Assembly: GCF_018967645.1 (NCBI RefSeq)
Contig: NZ_JAHLZF010000010.1
Coordinates: 1 to 64,000 of the forward strand
Origin: Allobacillus halotolerans
GTDB taxonomy: Bacteria > Bacillota > Bacilli > Bacillales > Alkalibacillaceae
Direction of reading: 5' to 3'
DNA length: 64,000 bases
Numbering within the stretch: the stretch's first letter is position 1; each line of letters opens with the position of its first letter. The position numbers and the translations under genes were made by a program. A model generated the notes under the pieces. It did not search any database, was not told where the DNA came from, and saw only the letters and a list, made by a program, of their open reading frames with translations. Positions 36,345 to 45,296 of this stretch are shown here, piece by piece.

Positions 36345-36359
36345 TACCGTTAAACGGTA
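36345..36359. promoter_or_regulatory. Palindromic operator 2 of the catabolic cluster
   Basis: TACCGTT-A-AACGGTA, a perfect inverted repeat, differs from the copy at 29830 only in the central base. Here too it lies just before the ribosome site (AGGAGGT) of the next gene. A related GTACCGGTA occurs 20 bp upstream. The 72-bp gap may hold a second promoter under the same regulator. Confidence 0.7.
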
Positions 36360-36375
36360 TTAGGAGGTGTCGTTT

Positions 36376-37146
36376 GTGTCTAATAAAGTCGATTTGTCCA
36401 TCAAAAATAAGGTTGCGGTTATAAAACTGAATGATCCAAGCAAATTAAATGCTTTATCGGTAGATGTAAAACGAGATCTAAACTTGTTTTTAAAGGAATT
36501 AGAAAACCGTGACGACGTTGAAGTCATTGTCTTAACTGGATCTGGTAAAGCATTTTGCGCCGGAGGAGACGTTAAGGGGATGGGTGAGAGAACGACAATT
36601 GAATCGTTAGAAAAAATCAGTAATACAACAAATATTTCACTGATCATCCAATCGATAAAGAAACCAGTTATTGCAGCTGTAAACGGTTACGCTTTTGGTG
36701 CTGGATTTGGATTGGCTCTATCGTGCGACATTGTATTTGCTAATCCGTCTACTAAATTTGGATTGACATTTAATAAAGTCGGTTTAATTCCAGATTTCGG
36801 AACGTTGTATTTTCTGCCAAGGATTGTTGGTCCGTGGAAGGCAAAAGAACTTATCTTTTCAGGTGCAATTATCGATGTAAACGAAGCGAAAGAATTAAAC
36901 ATTGTAAATCAAGTTTCTGAAGATGTACTGGATTATGCAATTGAATTTGCCGAAGAATTGGCAGATGGACCTGTACAGACGTTGAAATTTGTTAAAACAA
37001 TTTTAAACCAAACGACTAATTCTGATTTAAAAGGAACAATCACTTATGAAAATCAAGCACAGGTCATTTTACAACAAACAAAAGATCATTTAGAAGGAAT
37101 TCAAGCTTTCAAAGAAAAGAGAGAACCGAAATTTGTAGGGAAATAA
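36376..37146 (+). CDS. Enoyl-CoA hydratase/isomerase (crotonase family)
   Basis: About 256 residues. The oxyanion-hole segments are AFCAGGDVKGMG and NGYAFGAGFGLALSCDI, and the catalytic-side loop is FNKVGLIPDFGTLYFLPR. Asp replaces one of the two usual Glu residues here (IPDFG), so it may be an isomerase or ring hydrolase rather than a standard hydratase. GTG 36376, seven bases after AGGAGGT, is chosen over GTG 36367. It heads the second half of the cluster behind operator 2. Confidence 0.9.
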   Translation: MSNKVDLSIKNKVAVIKLNDPSKLNALSVDVKRDLNLFLKELENRDDVEVIVLTGSGKAFCAGGDVKGMGERTTIESLEKISNTTNISLIIQSIKKPVIAAVNGYAFGAGFGLALSCDIVFANPSTKFGLTFNKVGLIPDFGTLYFLPRIVGPWKAKELIFSGAIIDVNEAKELNIVNQVSEDVLDYAIEFAEELADGPVQTLKFVKTILNQTTNSDLKGTITYENQAQVILQQTKDHLEGIQAFKEKREPKFVGK

Positions 37147-37160
37147 AGGAGGAATCAAAA

Positions 37161-38309
37161 ATGAGAGAAACAAACCACGCCGTAATTGTTGATGCTATAA
37201 GAATACCTATTGGGCGAAGAAAAGGAGTATATTCCGATACAAGATCAGAACATTTATTGACTCACGTCATAAAGGGCTTAGTTGAGCGGGCGGGATTGTC
37301 ACAAAACTCAGTTGATGATGTGATTGTTGGTTGCGTTACACAAAATCAGGAACAAGGAAATAACATTGGGAGAATTGCTACTTTAATGTCAGGGCTTGAT
37401 CAATCTACTCCTTCAATGACATTAAATCGAAAATGTATATCTTCTCAGCACGCAATACATCAAGCCGCGCAAAGCATCCTCAGTGAAGATCACGATATTG
37501 TCATCGCTGCAGGGATTGAGAATATGACTCGTCACCCAATGGGTTCAGATAAGGTAGAAGAACCTAAAGAGTTAACAGATTTATATGAAATAGTGCCTCA
37601 AGGTGAATCGGCTGAGCGAATAGCAGAAATATGGGGATTGAATCGGAATGAAATGGATGAATATTCTTTGCGGAGCCATCAACTGGCTGATCAAGCAACA
37701 AAAAATGGAGATTTCCAAAATGAGATCTTACCTATCGAAGTAGAAGTAAATGGTGAAAAGAAAAATGTTACTAAAGACGAAGGAATTAGACCTGAGACAA
37801 ATGTAGAAAAATTAGGTAGTTTGAAAACTGTCTTTCGAGAAGATGGGAAAATTACTCCTGGTAATTCTAGTCAAATAAGCGATGGAGCTGCAGCTGTCTT
37901 AGTAATGTCAGAAGAGAAAGCAAAAGAGTTGGGGTTAAAGCCAAGGGCTAAAATTATTGCAAGGACATTAATTGGCTCTGATCCGACGTTAATGCTAACC
38001 GGACCCATTGAAGCGACCAAGAGAGTTTTGAAAAAAGCCAATCTAACAGTAGAAGACATAGGATATTTTGAGTGTAATGAAGCATTCGCACCGGTTGTTT
38101 TGTCGTGGATGAAAGAGTTAAATGTTCCTCTGGATAAGGTGAATGTTAGAGGAGGAGCAATCGCTTTAGGTCATCCTACTGGTGCGAGTGGGGCACGTCT
38201 AATGACTACCTTGGTAAACATTCTAGAAGATAAAAATGCGAAGTACGGACTACAAGTTATGTGTGCTGGTGGTGGGATGTCAGCAGCTACGATTATTGAA
38301 AAAGTTTAA
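37161..38309 (+). CDS. Thiolase (acetyl-CoA acyltransferase)
   Basis: A 382-residue thiolase with nucleophile Cys in NRKCISSQHAI (about 92), His in GGAIALGHPTGASGAR (about 340), and the second Cys in MCAGGGMSAA near the end. It cleaves a 3-oxoacyl-CoA to release acetyl- or propionyl-CoA. The substitution ISSQH for the common ASSxxA sequence suggests a non-linear substrate, but this is weak evidence. AAAGGAGG precedes ATG 37161. Confidence 0.93.
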   Translation: MRETNHAVIVDAIRIPIGRRKGVYSDTRSEHLLTHVIKGLVERAGLSQNSVDDVIVGCVTQNQEQGNNIGRIATLMSGLDQSTPSMTLNRKCISSQHAIHQAAQSILSEDHDIVIAAGIENMTRHPMGSDKVEEPKELTDLYEIVPQGESAERIAEIWGLNRNEMDEYSLRSHQLADQATKNGDFQNEILPIEVEVNGEKKNVTKDEGIRPETNVEKLGSLKTVFREDGKITPGNSSQISDGAAAVLVMSEEKAKELGLKPRAKIIARTLIGSDPTLMLTGPIEATKRVLKKANLTVEDIGYFECNEAFAPVVLSWMKELNVPLDKVNVRGGAIALGHPTGASGARLMTTLVNILEDKNAKYGLQVMCAGGGMSAATIIEKV

Positions 38310-38322
38310 GGAGTGATTGTAT

Positions 38323-39096
38323 ATGAATTTAGATGGAAAAGTAGCTATTATCACGGGATCTGGGCAAGGGATTGGTCGTGCAGTTGCTGAAGATATGGCT
38401 AGCAAAGGAGCAAGTGTCATTATAAATGACATTGATGAAAATGAAGCTCAAACAACGGCTAAAGCTATAAAGAAAGATGGAGGTAAAGTCGATTACTTTG
38501 TTGGAAATGTAGCGAAACCTGAAGATGCCCAAGGGTTAGTTGATAAAGCTCTAGATCGATTCGGCGATGTAGATATCTTGGTCAATAACGCCGCAATAAC
38601 TGAACCTGCAATGATTCATAAAATGTCTGATGAGCAATGGGACAGAGTCATAGATATTGATTTAAAAGGAGTATTCAATTGTATTCGCGCAGTTACACCT
38701 ACATTTAAAGACAAAGGAAAAGAGAATCCAGATGCTTTTTCAAACGGAAAAATTATTAACATCACTTCTGTAGCGGGGTTAACTGGTACAATCGGTCAAA
38801 TTAATTATTCAGCAGCAAAGGCTGGTGTAGTTGGAATTACGATGTCAGCGGCTCGTGAGCTAGGTAGATACCGCGTTCAGTCAAATGCTGTGGCTTTTGG
38901 AATTGTTGAGACACGTATGACTGAAGTAATCCGTGGAGAAAAATTTGTTGATAAATATAAAGAAAAAATTGTTTTGAACAGATTTGCTCGCAAGGAAGAT
39001 GTGGTTCCAGGTGTTACTTTCTTAGCGTCTGAGGGATCAGATTATATGACCGGTCATGTCATGAACATTTCAGGTGGTTACCATATTGGATCTTAA
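38323..39096 (+). CDS. Short-chain dehydrogenase/reductase (FabG-like)
   Basis: About 257 residues: NAD(P)-binding TGSGQGIGRAVA, NNAA, catalytic Ser in NITSVAGL, and YSAAK. Asp at ENDIDENE, following the first strands, favours NAD over NADP. In this cluster it would oxidise a 3-hydroxyacyl-CoA before thiolase action. Start ATG 38323 has AAGGAG at normal distance; TTG 38317 is too close. Confidence 0.92.
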   Translation: MNLDGKVAIITGSGQGIGRAVAEDMASKGASVIINDIDENEAQTTAKAIKKDGGKVDYFVGNVAKPEDAQGLVDKALDRFGDVDILVNNAAITEPAMIHKMSDEQWDRVIDIDLKGVFNCIRAVTPTFKDKGKENPDAFSNGKIINITSVAGLTGTIGQINYSAAKAGVVGITMSAARELGRYRVQSNAVAFGIVETRMTEVIRGEKFVDKYKEKIVLNRFARKEDVVPGVTFLASEGSDYMTGHVMNISGGYHIGS

Positions 39097-39119
39097 AAAA
39101 ATCGGACGGAGGTTTGTAA

Positions 39120-39551
39120 ATGAATAGCTTAATTGGACAAAAAACAGAATCCAGATATTTTAATGTTGAAAAAGAAGCGATAAAGGATTTTGCGAAAGCA
39201 ATTAATGAAGATAATCCACTTTTTTTAGATGAAAATTTTGCTGCAAGGAATGGGTACTCATCAATTGTCGCTCCAATGACGTTTCCCACGACGTTTCGAG
39301 ATAAAGTACCTGAGTGGTTTGAGAACTTGGATAAATCTAAACTTTTACACGGTCAACAAAAGTACCGGTATAAGCGTCGAATTGTGGCTGGGGATCAGAT
39401 TAAGTATATAGAAAAATTAAAAGATATCTATGAAAAAGAAGGTAAAAGCAGTAAATTAACATTCTATGTGAGGGAACGAATCGGTTATGACATAACAGAT
39501 GAAGAGGTATTTACAGAAGAATCCACTTTTATCATAAGGGAGGCAAAGTAA
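39120..39551 (+). CDS. MaoC-like hydratase, N-terminal (FAS1-type) half-domain protein
   Basis: A 143-residue single hot-dog domain like the N-terminal half of bifunctional MaoC dehydratases (IGQKTESRYFNVEKEAIKDF and FAARNGYSSIVAPMTFP). It lacks the catalytic Asp/His motif. It is followed immediately by a catalytic MaoC domain gene, so the two probably form a heteromer, like the ChsH1/ChsH2 pair of cholesterol catabolism. GGAGG precedes ATG 39120. Confidence 0.85.
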   Translation: MNSLIGQKTESRYFNVEKEAIKDFAKAINEDNPLFLDENFAARNGYSSIVAPMTFPTTFRDKVPEWFENLDKSKLLHGQQKYRYKRRIVAGDQIKYIEKLKDIYEKEGKSSKLTFYVRERIGYDITDEEVFTEESTFIIREAK

Positions 39552-39944
39552 ATGAGTGTTTTTGTAGATCAAGAATTGAGAGAAATAACGCATCCACCAA
39601 TTACAAAAGAGCAGCTTATTAATTATGCTCATGCTTCCGGTGATAAAAACCCGATTCATATTGATGAGGAATTTGCAAAAAACTCGTCGATTGGAAGAGT
39701 AATTGCACACGGAATGATTTCGGCAGGGTTTCTAGCTTCCCATGTAGATAAAATAGCTAAGGAACCAAATCGGATAAAGAGTTATAGTTCAAAATTTAAA
39801 TCAATCGTATATCCAAATGATACCGTTTCCACCGTTGTCGCAGAAGAAAGCGTGAATGGAGAAGAAGGTTATTTGCAACTTCAAGCCAAAAACCAACATG
39901 GCGAAGTTGTCACAGAAGCAGAAGCAATTATTGAAATGAGGTGA
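39552..39944 (+). CDS. MaoC-like enoyl-CoA hydratase, catalytic half
   Basis: A 130-residue hot-dog protein with the R-hydratase motif ASGDKNPIHIDEEFA (catalytic Asp and His) and IAHGMISAGFLA. It starts on the base after the previous stop codon, so the pair is translated together. It hydrates an enoyl-CoA, likely a bulky one, given two hot-dog subunits. Confidence 0.9.
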   Translation: MSVFVDQELREITHPPITKEQLINYAHASGDKNPIHIDEEFAKNSSIGRVIAHGMISAGFLASHVDKIAKEPNRIKSYSSKFKSIVYPNDTVSTVVAEESVNGEEGYLQLQAKNQHGEVVTEAEAIIEMR

Positions 39945-39948
39945 GGGA

Positions 39949-42066
39949 ATGACTAAAACAGATAATCTCAAAAATATGTTACGGCCAAAATCTATTGTAA
40001 TAGTTGGTGCATCAGGAGACCGTTCCAAGATTAGTTATAAACCAATTTCAAATTTAAGAGATATTGGTTTTGAGGGTGAAGTATTCTTAGTGAACCCTAA
40101 ATATGAAGAGATAGATGGTTATCCATGTTATCCAAATATTGATAGCATTCCAGATAATATAGATGTCGCACTTGTTGCAGTTGGCTCTAAGTATGTAGAA
40201 GAAGTATTACATCAGTTGAAAAAGAAAAATATTAAAAGTGTGGCTTTATTTAGCTCTGGGTACTCTGAAACTGGTGAAAAAGGTCAAGAATTAGAAGATA
40301 GGATTGCTGAATTCTCAAATGAAAATTCTATACCGATTTGCGGTCCCAATTCATTAGGTTTTGCCAATGTTAAAGACAAAACAATTGTTTCATTTTCTAC
40401 TTTAGAAATAGGAGATTATGATCCGGTTGCCTTTATAACGCAAAGTGGTGCATTAGGTTCATTAAGTTATACATCGGCAAAAGAGCTCGGTTTAGGCTTT
40501 CAATACTTTGTTTCCTCTGGTAATGAAACAAGTGTTGATTATTTTGACTATGTAAAATTTATGGCACAGCAAGATGACATTAGAGTGATTGGTGGTTATT
40601 TAGAAGGAGCAAGAAATTTTGAAAAAATGTCATCAGCAATCGACTTATGTCACCAGAATAATAAACCTTTAGTCCTTATGAAAGTAGGTAATTCCTCCAA
40701 AGGTGCAGAAGCGGCAAGTTCTCACACAGCAAGCTTGGCAGGGGATTCCAATATATATCGGAATTACTTTGAACAAAAAAATGTCGTTCAAGTTTCTGAT
40801 GAAGACGAACTGATCGATACGATGTCCGTTTTCAACAAAACTAAGAAGAGTCCTCAACGAGGTGGATTGGCTGTTGTCACTCAATCAGGTGGTGCAGGAA
40901 TAATTATTGCTGACCAAAGTGAAATTAAAGATGTACAGCTAGCAGAAATAAATGAATCAACCAAGGAGAAACTTCATGAGGTTCTACCGCCACATTCAAC
41001 ACTAAAAAACCCAATCGATTTCACTGCTCAAGTTAGTCAAAATCCACAACAAATTGTTGATTCTACTAAGATTACATTAGAAGATCCGAATGTTGAGTCA
41101 GTCATTTTGTATTTACAAATGACCGATGAAAGGTTTTTACCAATAATACCTGAGCTATCGAAAGTAGCAGAAGAAACGGATAAGACATTAGTGCTTTGCT
41201 GGTCAGGTATTAAACCAGAGACTAAAGAAAAAATATTAGCACAAAAAAATATCTGTTGGATACCTAATCCAACGCGAGCAATTAATGCAGTTGCTAATGT
41301 GATGAAATTCTATGAGAAACAAGAGCAACAACTAGATGAAGTAAGCTACTTAGTTGATCATGATAACCTTACTGAAAAGAAAGATCTTAAGGAGTTAGAT
41401 GAACATCAAAGTAAAGAATTGTTAAGAAGTTATCAAATTCCTATTCCGAATAACTTTTCGATTAATCACTTTGAAGAACTAACAGACCAATTCGTAAATT
41501 ATCCGATTGTGATGAAAGCCCTCCACTCAGAAATTCAACATAAAAGTGATTATGGGCTAGTTGAGATTAATATTAATAATCATGCAGAAGCACAAGAGGC
41601 ATACGAAAAAATTATCAGCAACTGGGAAAAGCACTTTCCAGAGCATCAGAATAAAGAAGTGCTTGTCGAAGAGATGGCCGACGAAGGAGTAGAGGTTTTT
41701 GTCGGTTGCGTAAACGACGAAGTGTTTGGACCTTGTATTATGTTTGGTCTCGGTGGAATCTTTGTAGAGGTTCTAAAAGACACTGCAATCTTACCAGCTC
41801 CTTTAACATATAACCAAGCATCAAAAATGATTCGCTCCATTAAAAGCTTCCCAATCTTGGATGGAGAGAGGACTGGTATTCAATACGATTTAAAAGCATT
41901 GACTGAAGTAATTGTTAAAATTTCTGAGTTCTGTGCAATTCACAGTACGGAAATTTCTGAACTAGATTTAAACCCTGTTATTGTTCACGAACAAGGTAAA
42001 GGGGTCAGCGTTGTAGACGCTGTAATTGTAGATAAAGAAAGAGATTTAGAGAAAGTTAATCAATAA
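39949..42066 (+). CDS. NDP-forming acyl-CoA synthetase (acetate-CoA ligase, fused alpha-beta)
   Basis: A 705-residue fused enzyme: CoA-binding Rossmann domain (about 10-130; SIVIVGASGDRSKISYKP), succinyl-CoA-synthetase-like domains (ICGPNSLGF, ITQSGALGSLSYTS and the phospho-His motif AASSHTASLAGD), and a C-terminal ATP-grasp domain (about 490-700; EEMADEGVEVFVGCVND and GLGGIFVEVLKD). It either activates an acid with ATP or recovers ATP from an acyl-CoA. Its presence beside a CoA-transferase implies two different acid-CoA steps. Confidence 0.9.
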   Translation: MTKTDNLKNMLRPKSIVIVGASGDRSKISYKPISNLRDIGFEGEVFLVNPKYEEIDGYPCYPNIDSIPDNIDVALVAVGSKYVEEVLHQLKKKNIKSVALFSSGYSETGEKGQELEDRIAEFSNENSIPICGPNSLGFANVKDKTIVSFSTLEIGDYDPVAFITQSGALGSLSYTSAKELGLGFQYFVSSGNETSVDYFDYVKFMAQQDDIRVIGGYLEGARNFEKMSSAIDLCHQNNKPLVLMKVGNSSKGAEAASSHTASLAGDSNIYRNYFEQKNVVQVSDEDELIDTMSVFNKTKKSPQRGGLAVVTQSGGAGIIIADQSEIKDVQLAEINESTKEKLHEVLPPHSTLKNPIDFTAQVSQNPQQIVDSTKITLEDPNVESVILYLQMTDERFLPIIPELSKVAEETDKTLVLCWSGIKPETKEKILAQKNICWIPNPTRAINAVANVMKFYEKQEQQLDEVSYLVDHDNLTEKKDLKELDEHQSKELLRSYQIPIPNNFSINHFEELTDQFVNYPIVMKALHSEIQHKSDYGLVEININNHAEAQEAYEKIISNWEKHFPEHQNKEVLVEEMADEGVEVFVGCVNDEVFGPCIMFGLGGIFVEVLKDTAILPAPLTYNQASKMIRSIKSFPILDGERTGIQYDLKALTEVIVKISEFCAIHSTEISELDLNPVIVHEQGKGVSVVDAVIVDKERDLEKVNQ

Positions 42067-42078
42067 GGGGGGCAGGTG

Positions 42079-43059
42079 ATGTATTCGTTAGAATCTATTA
42101 AGCCTCAATTGAAATTACCTATCATTATTGCTCCCATGTTTTTAATCTCGAATCCAAATATGGTCATTAAATCTTGCGAACAAGGTGTTATTGGATCATT
42201 TCCTGCGCTAAATGCCAGAACGAATGCAGAGCTAATAAATTGGATGAGATACATTAAGTCAGAGTTGAATGAATTCCAAAAGAGAACAGAGGAGAATCCT
42301 GCACCTTGGGCAATCAACTTTATATGTCATCGAACGAATAAAAGATATGAGGAAGATTTGCAAGCAATAAGTGAATTACAGCCGCCTATTGTCATCACTT
42401 CATTAGGGGATCCGTCTCCGGTAGTCAAAATTGTTCATGCATATGGAGGTCTTGTGTTTAGCGATGTAATTAATGTTTCATTTGCAAAAAAAGCAATTGA
42501 AAAAGGGACAGATGGATTAATCTTAGTGTCTGCTGGGGCAGGTGGCCATGGAGGAGAGTTAAATCCAATCTCTTTCTTAAATGAAGTGAGAAGCTTTTGG
42601 GATGGACCTGTAGTTCTGGCTGGAGGGATATCAGAGGGCAAAGATATCTTGGCCGCCCAAGTATTAGGTGCTGATTTGGTTTATATGGGTTCCAAGTTCA
42701 TCGTTGCGGAAGAAAGTGATGCTGAAGATGAATATAAACAAATGATCATAGACTCTTCCATCGAAGACATTATTTATACTAACTATTTTAGTGGTATAAG
42801 TGCCAATTATTTAATTCCTAGTATAGAAAATGCAGGGATTGATTTAGTGGAAATTAAAAATGGAATGAAAGATAAAAATGAATTAAAAAGAATTGGAGTA
42901 CGCACCTGGAAAGATATTTGGGGTGCAGGACAAGGAATAGGGCCGATTCAAAAGATCGAACAGATTGAAGAAATAATTAACGAATTAACAGTGACATACC
43001 ATGATGAAGCCAAAGACTTAGGAAAGAAATGGAGGGGCAATTATGTTAGCAAGTCTTAA
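42079..43059 (+). CDS. Nitronate monooxygenase-like FMN protein
   Basis: About 326 residues forming an FMN-binding TIM barrel: IIIAPMFLISNP, GAGGHGGELNPISF and LAGGISEGKDILAAQVLGADLVYMGSKFI. Members include nitronate monooxygenases and the flavin enzyme IpdC of steroid C/D-ring breakdown; here the acyl-CoA context favours a reductase or oxidase of an alicyclic CoA ester over nitronate oxidation (inference). ATG 42079 follows AGGGGGG; the stop overlaps the next gene by 17 bases. Confidence 0.85.
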   Translation: MYSLESIKPQLKLPIIIAPMFLISNPNMVIKSCEQGVIGSFPALNARTNAELINWMRYIKSELNEFQKRTEENPAPWAINFICHRTNKRYEEDLQAISELQPPIVITSLGDPSPVVKIVHAYGGLVFSDVINVSFAKKAIEKGTDGLILVSAGAGGHGGELNPISFLNEVRSFWDGPVVLAGGISEGKDILAAQVLGADLVYMGSKFIVAEESDAEDEYKQMIIDSSIEDIIYTNYFSGISANYLIPSIENAGIDLVEIKNGMKDKNELKRIGVRTWKDIWGAGQGIGPIQKIEQIEEIINELTVTYHDEAKDLGKKWRGNYVSKS

Positions 43060-44197
43060 ATTGCCAAAAGCAACATTAAGTAAAGAACATAATGAGTTTC
43101 GTTTAGAAGTTAGAAGTTTTTTAGAAGAAGAAATTAAAAAAGGAAGCTTTCACCCAAGTGTCGATTCTTGGATGGGTGGTTATTCGATCGAATTCTCCCG
43201 AAAACTAGGTGAAAAAGGTTGGATAGGAATGACCTTACCTAAAGAGTACGGAGGGCAAGAGAGAACTTCAATTGAACGTTATGTCTTAATCGAAGAACTA
43301 TTAGCTTATGGAGCTCCAGTGGCTGCCCATTGGTTTGCTGATCGTCAAACTGGTCCACTCCTGTTGAAATACGGAACTGAATCTCAAAAGAATAGATTTT
43401 TACCTAAAATCTCTAAGGGTGAATGCTTTTTTTCTATCGGACTTAGTGAACCGAATGCTGGTTCTGACCTAGCTTCTTTAAAAACAAGAGCTACTAAAGT
43501 TGAAGGCGGATGGCTCTTGAACGGATCTAAAATTTGGTCAAGTGGCGCTCACTTGTCACACTATATGCTTACATTATGTCGTACAGAGGAGCAAAAAGAG
43601 AATAATAAACATGCTGGATTAAGTCAGCTTATTGTTGACTTATCTGCTGAAGGGGTAAGTATTCGTCCAATTAAATATCTCTCTGGGGAAAACCATTTTA
43701 ATGAGGTGTTTTTTGAGGATGCATTTATTCCAGAAGATCATCTAGTAGGGGAAGAAGGTAATGGTTGGGTGCAGAGTATGCAAGAACTGGCTTTTGAAAG
43801 AAGTGGGCCAGAACGTATATTAAGTACTTATCCATTAATTGAAGAAGTATATCAAGATTTGTTGACTAATAATGATTTTGAAGGAATGAAGAAGTTAGTT
43901 CCAATTATATCTGAGTTGATTTCCTTAAGGCAAATGTCTTTAAGTGTCGCACAGTTGCTAGAAGATGGAGAAGACGTCAATATCGCTGCAGCAATAGTTA
44001 AAGATATGGGAACGCGATTCGAGAAAAATGTAGCCGAAGAAATCCGTTTAATAGTAAATCAAAAACCCTCGCAGTTTTCATCCAACCAGATTGCTAGATT
44101 AATATCAGAATCTATTTTACATTCCCCAGGGTTTACGTTAAGAGGAGGCACAACAGAGATCTTAAGAGGAATTATAGCGAAGGGAATGAATAAATAA
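43043..44197 (+). CDS. Acyl-CoA dehydrogenase, alpha-type subunit of a second pair
   Basis: A 384-residue dehydrogenase with GMTLPKEYGGQE, IGLSEPNAGSDLA, WLLNGSKIWSSGAHLSH and C-terminal LRGGTTEILRGIIAKG. As in the 34088 protein, the MCAD-position Glu is absent (Gly in RGGTTE). GGAGGGG lies inside the previous gene. It shares one base with the next gene, a second dehydrogenase, suggesting another heteromeric pair. Confidence 0.9.
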   Translation: MLASLKLPKATLSKEHNEFRLEVRSFLEEEIKKGSFHPSVDSWMGGYSIEFSRKLGEKGWIGMTLPKEYGGQERTSIERYVLIEELLAYGAPVAAHWFADRQTGPLLLKYGTESQKNRFLPKISKGECFFSIGLSEPNAGSDLASLKTRATKVEGGWLLNGSKIWSSGAHLSHYMLTLCRTEEQKENNKHAGLSQLIVDLSAEGVSIRPIKYLSGENHFNEVFFEDAFIPEDHLVGEEGNGWVQSMQELAFERSGPERILSTYPLIEEVYQDLLTNNDFEGMKKLVPIISELISLRQMSLSVAQLLEDGEDVNIAAAIVKDMGTRFEKNVAEEIRLIVNQKPSQFSSNQIARLISESILHSPGFTLRGGTTEILRGIIAKGMNK

Positions 44198-45282
44198 TGA
44201 GTGAAATGCAAGATATTATTATTCAATCAGCTGAGAAAATTTTTAAACGACATACGACCAAGGAATTGGTTGATGAGTTAGAAGAAGGCAAGTTTGATGA
44301 GAAGACATGGAAGCTATTGGTTGATAATGGACTCACGACAATTGGTGTACCAGAAAGTCTCGGTGGGGTAGGCGGGGACTTACAAGATGCATTTCAAGTA
44401 ATTAAGTTATCAGGAAAGTATACACTGCCAGTACCTTTAGCTGAGACAATTCTTGCAAATCTAATGTTGTCACGCATCGAAGTTCAAGTAGATACTACAT
44501 TGAGGTCTATTCATTTTAATGAATCTGATGGTTTAAACTTAGAGAGCGATAAAGAACAATTTTTGATGAATGGACAATTAAATAATGTCACTTGGGGTAG
44601 GTTTCTAGAAGAATTGATCGTTGTCACAAAATATAATCATAAGGATTATGTAGTTAAGGTTTCTCCACAACAATCTAAAATTGAAAAGCGTCAAAATTTA
44701 GCTGGTGAACCAATGGATGATCTTGAATTTAGAAATGTTCAAATTAACCCAGAAAATATCACTGAAATTAATCGTGAGTCATTTATCAAAAATCTAATGG
44801 ATTTAGGTGGAGTAACAAAAGTTTCTCAAATGTGCGGCGCTTCTGAAGAAATACTTAATCTATGTCTATTCCTCACAAATGAAAGGAAACAATTTGGAAG
44901 ACCGTTAAATCGATTACAAATCATTCAACAATACCTAGCAACTTTAGCAGGTGACACCGTTAATATTACAACCAATTTTGATTACGTGGTTGATGCTTTA
45001 GAAAAACATCAAATGACATACGAAGTGGCGAACTCAAAAATTATAACGAATACTGCTATTCGGAGAATTGCTGAAACAGCACATCAAATTCACGGTGCAG
45101 TTGGGGTGACACATGAACATAAATTGCATCAGTTAACAAGACGATTGTGGTCTTGGAGAGAAGAATTTGGTAACGAGCAGTTTTGGACTCAGTTATTTGC
45201 AGAGAAGTTGATGGACGAACCTAATGAATTATCACTGTGGAAAAAAATCAATAATCAGAAGGAAGAATTAGTAAACACATAA
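44197..45282 (+). CDS. Acyl-CoA dehydrogenase, beta-type partner of the second pair
   Basis: A 361-residue protein with diverged N-terminal domains (GVPESLGGVGGDLQDA kept) and a clear C-terminal domain: NERKQFGRPLNRLQIIQQYL, QIHGAVGVTHEHKLHQ and RRLWSWREEFGNE. This ending is typical of partner subunits in actinobacterial FadE pairs. Translation is coupled to the upstream gene (TAATG overlap). Confidence 0.87.
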   Translation: MSEMQDIIIQSAEKIFKRHTTKELVDELEEGKFDEKTWKLLVDNGLTTIGVPESLGGVGGDLQDAFQVIKLSGKYTLPVPLAETILANLMLSRIEVQVDTTLRSIHFNESDGLNLESDKEQFLMNGQLNNVTWGRFLEELIVVTKYNHKDYVVKVSPQQSKIEKRQNLAGEPMDDLEFRNVQINPENITEINRESFIKNLMDLGGVTKVSQMCGASEEILNLCLFLTNERKQFGRPLNRLQIIQQYLATLAGDTVNITTNFDYVVDALEKHQMTYEVANSKIITNTAIRRIAETAHQIHGAVGVTHEHKLHQLTRRLWSWREEFGNEQFWTQLFAEKLMDEPNELSLWKKINNQKEELVNT

Positions 45283-45296
45283 GAAGGGGTGGAAAG

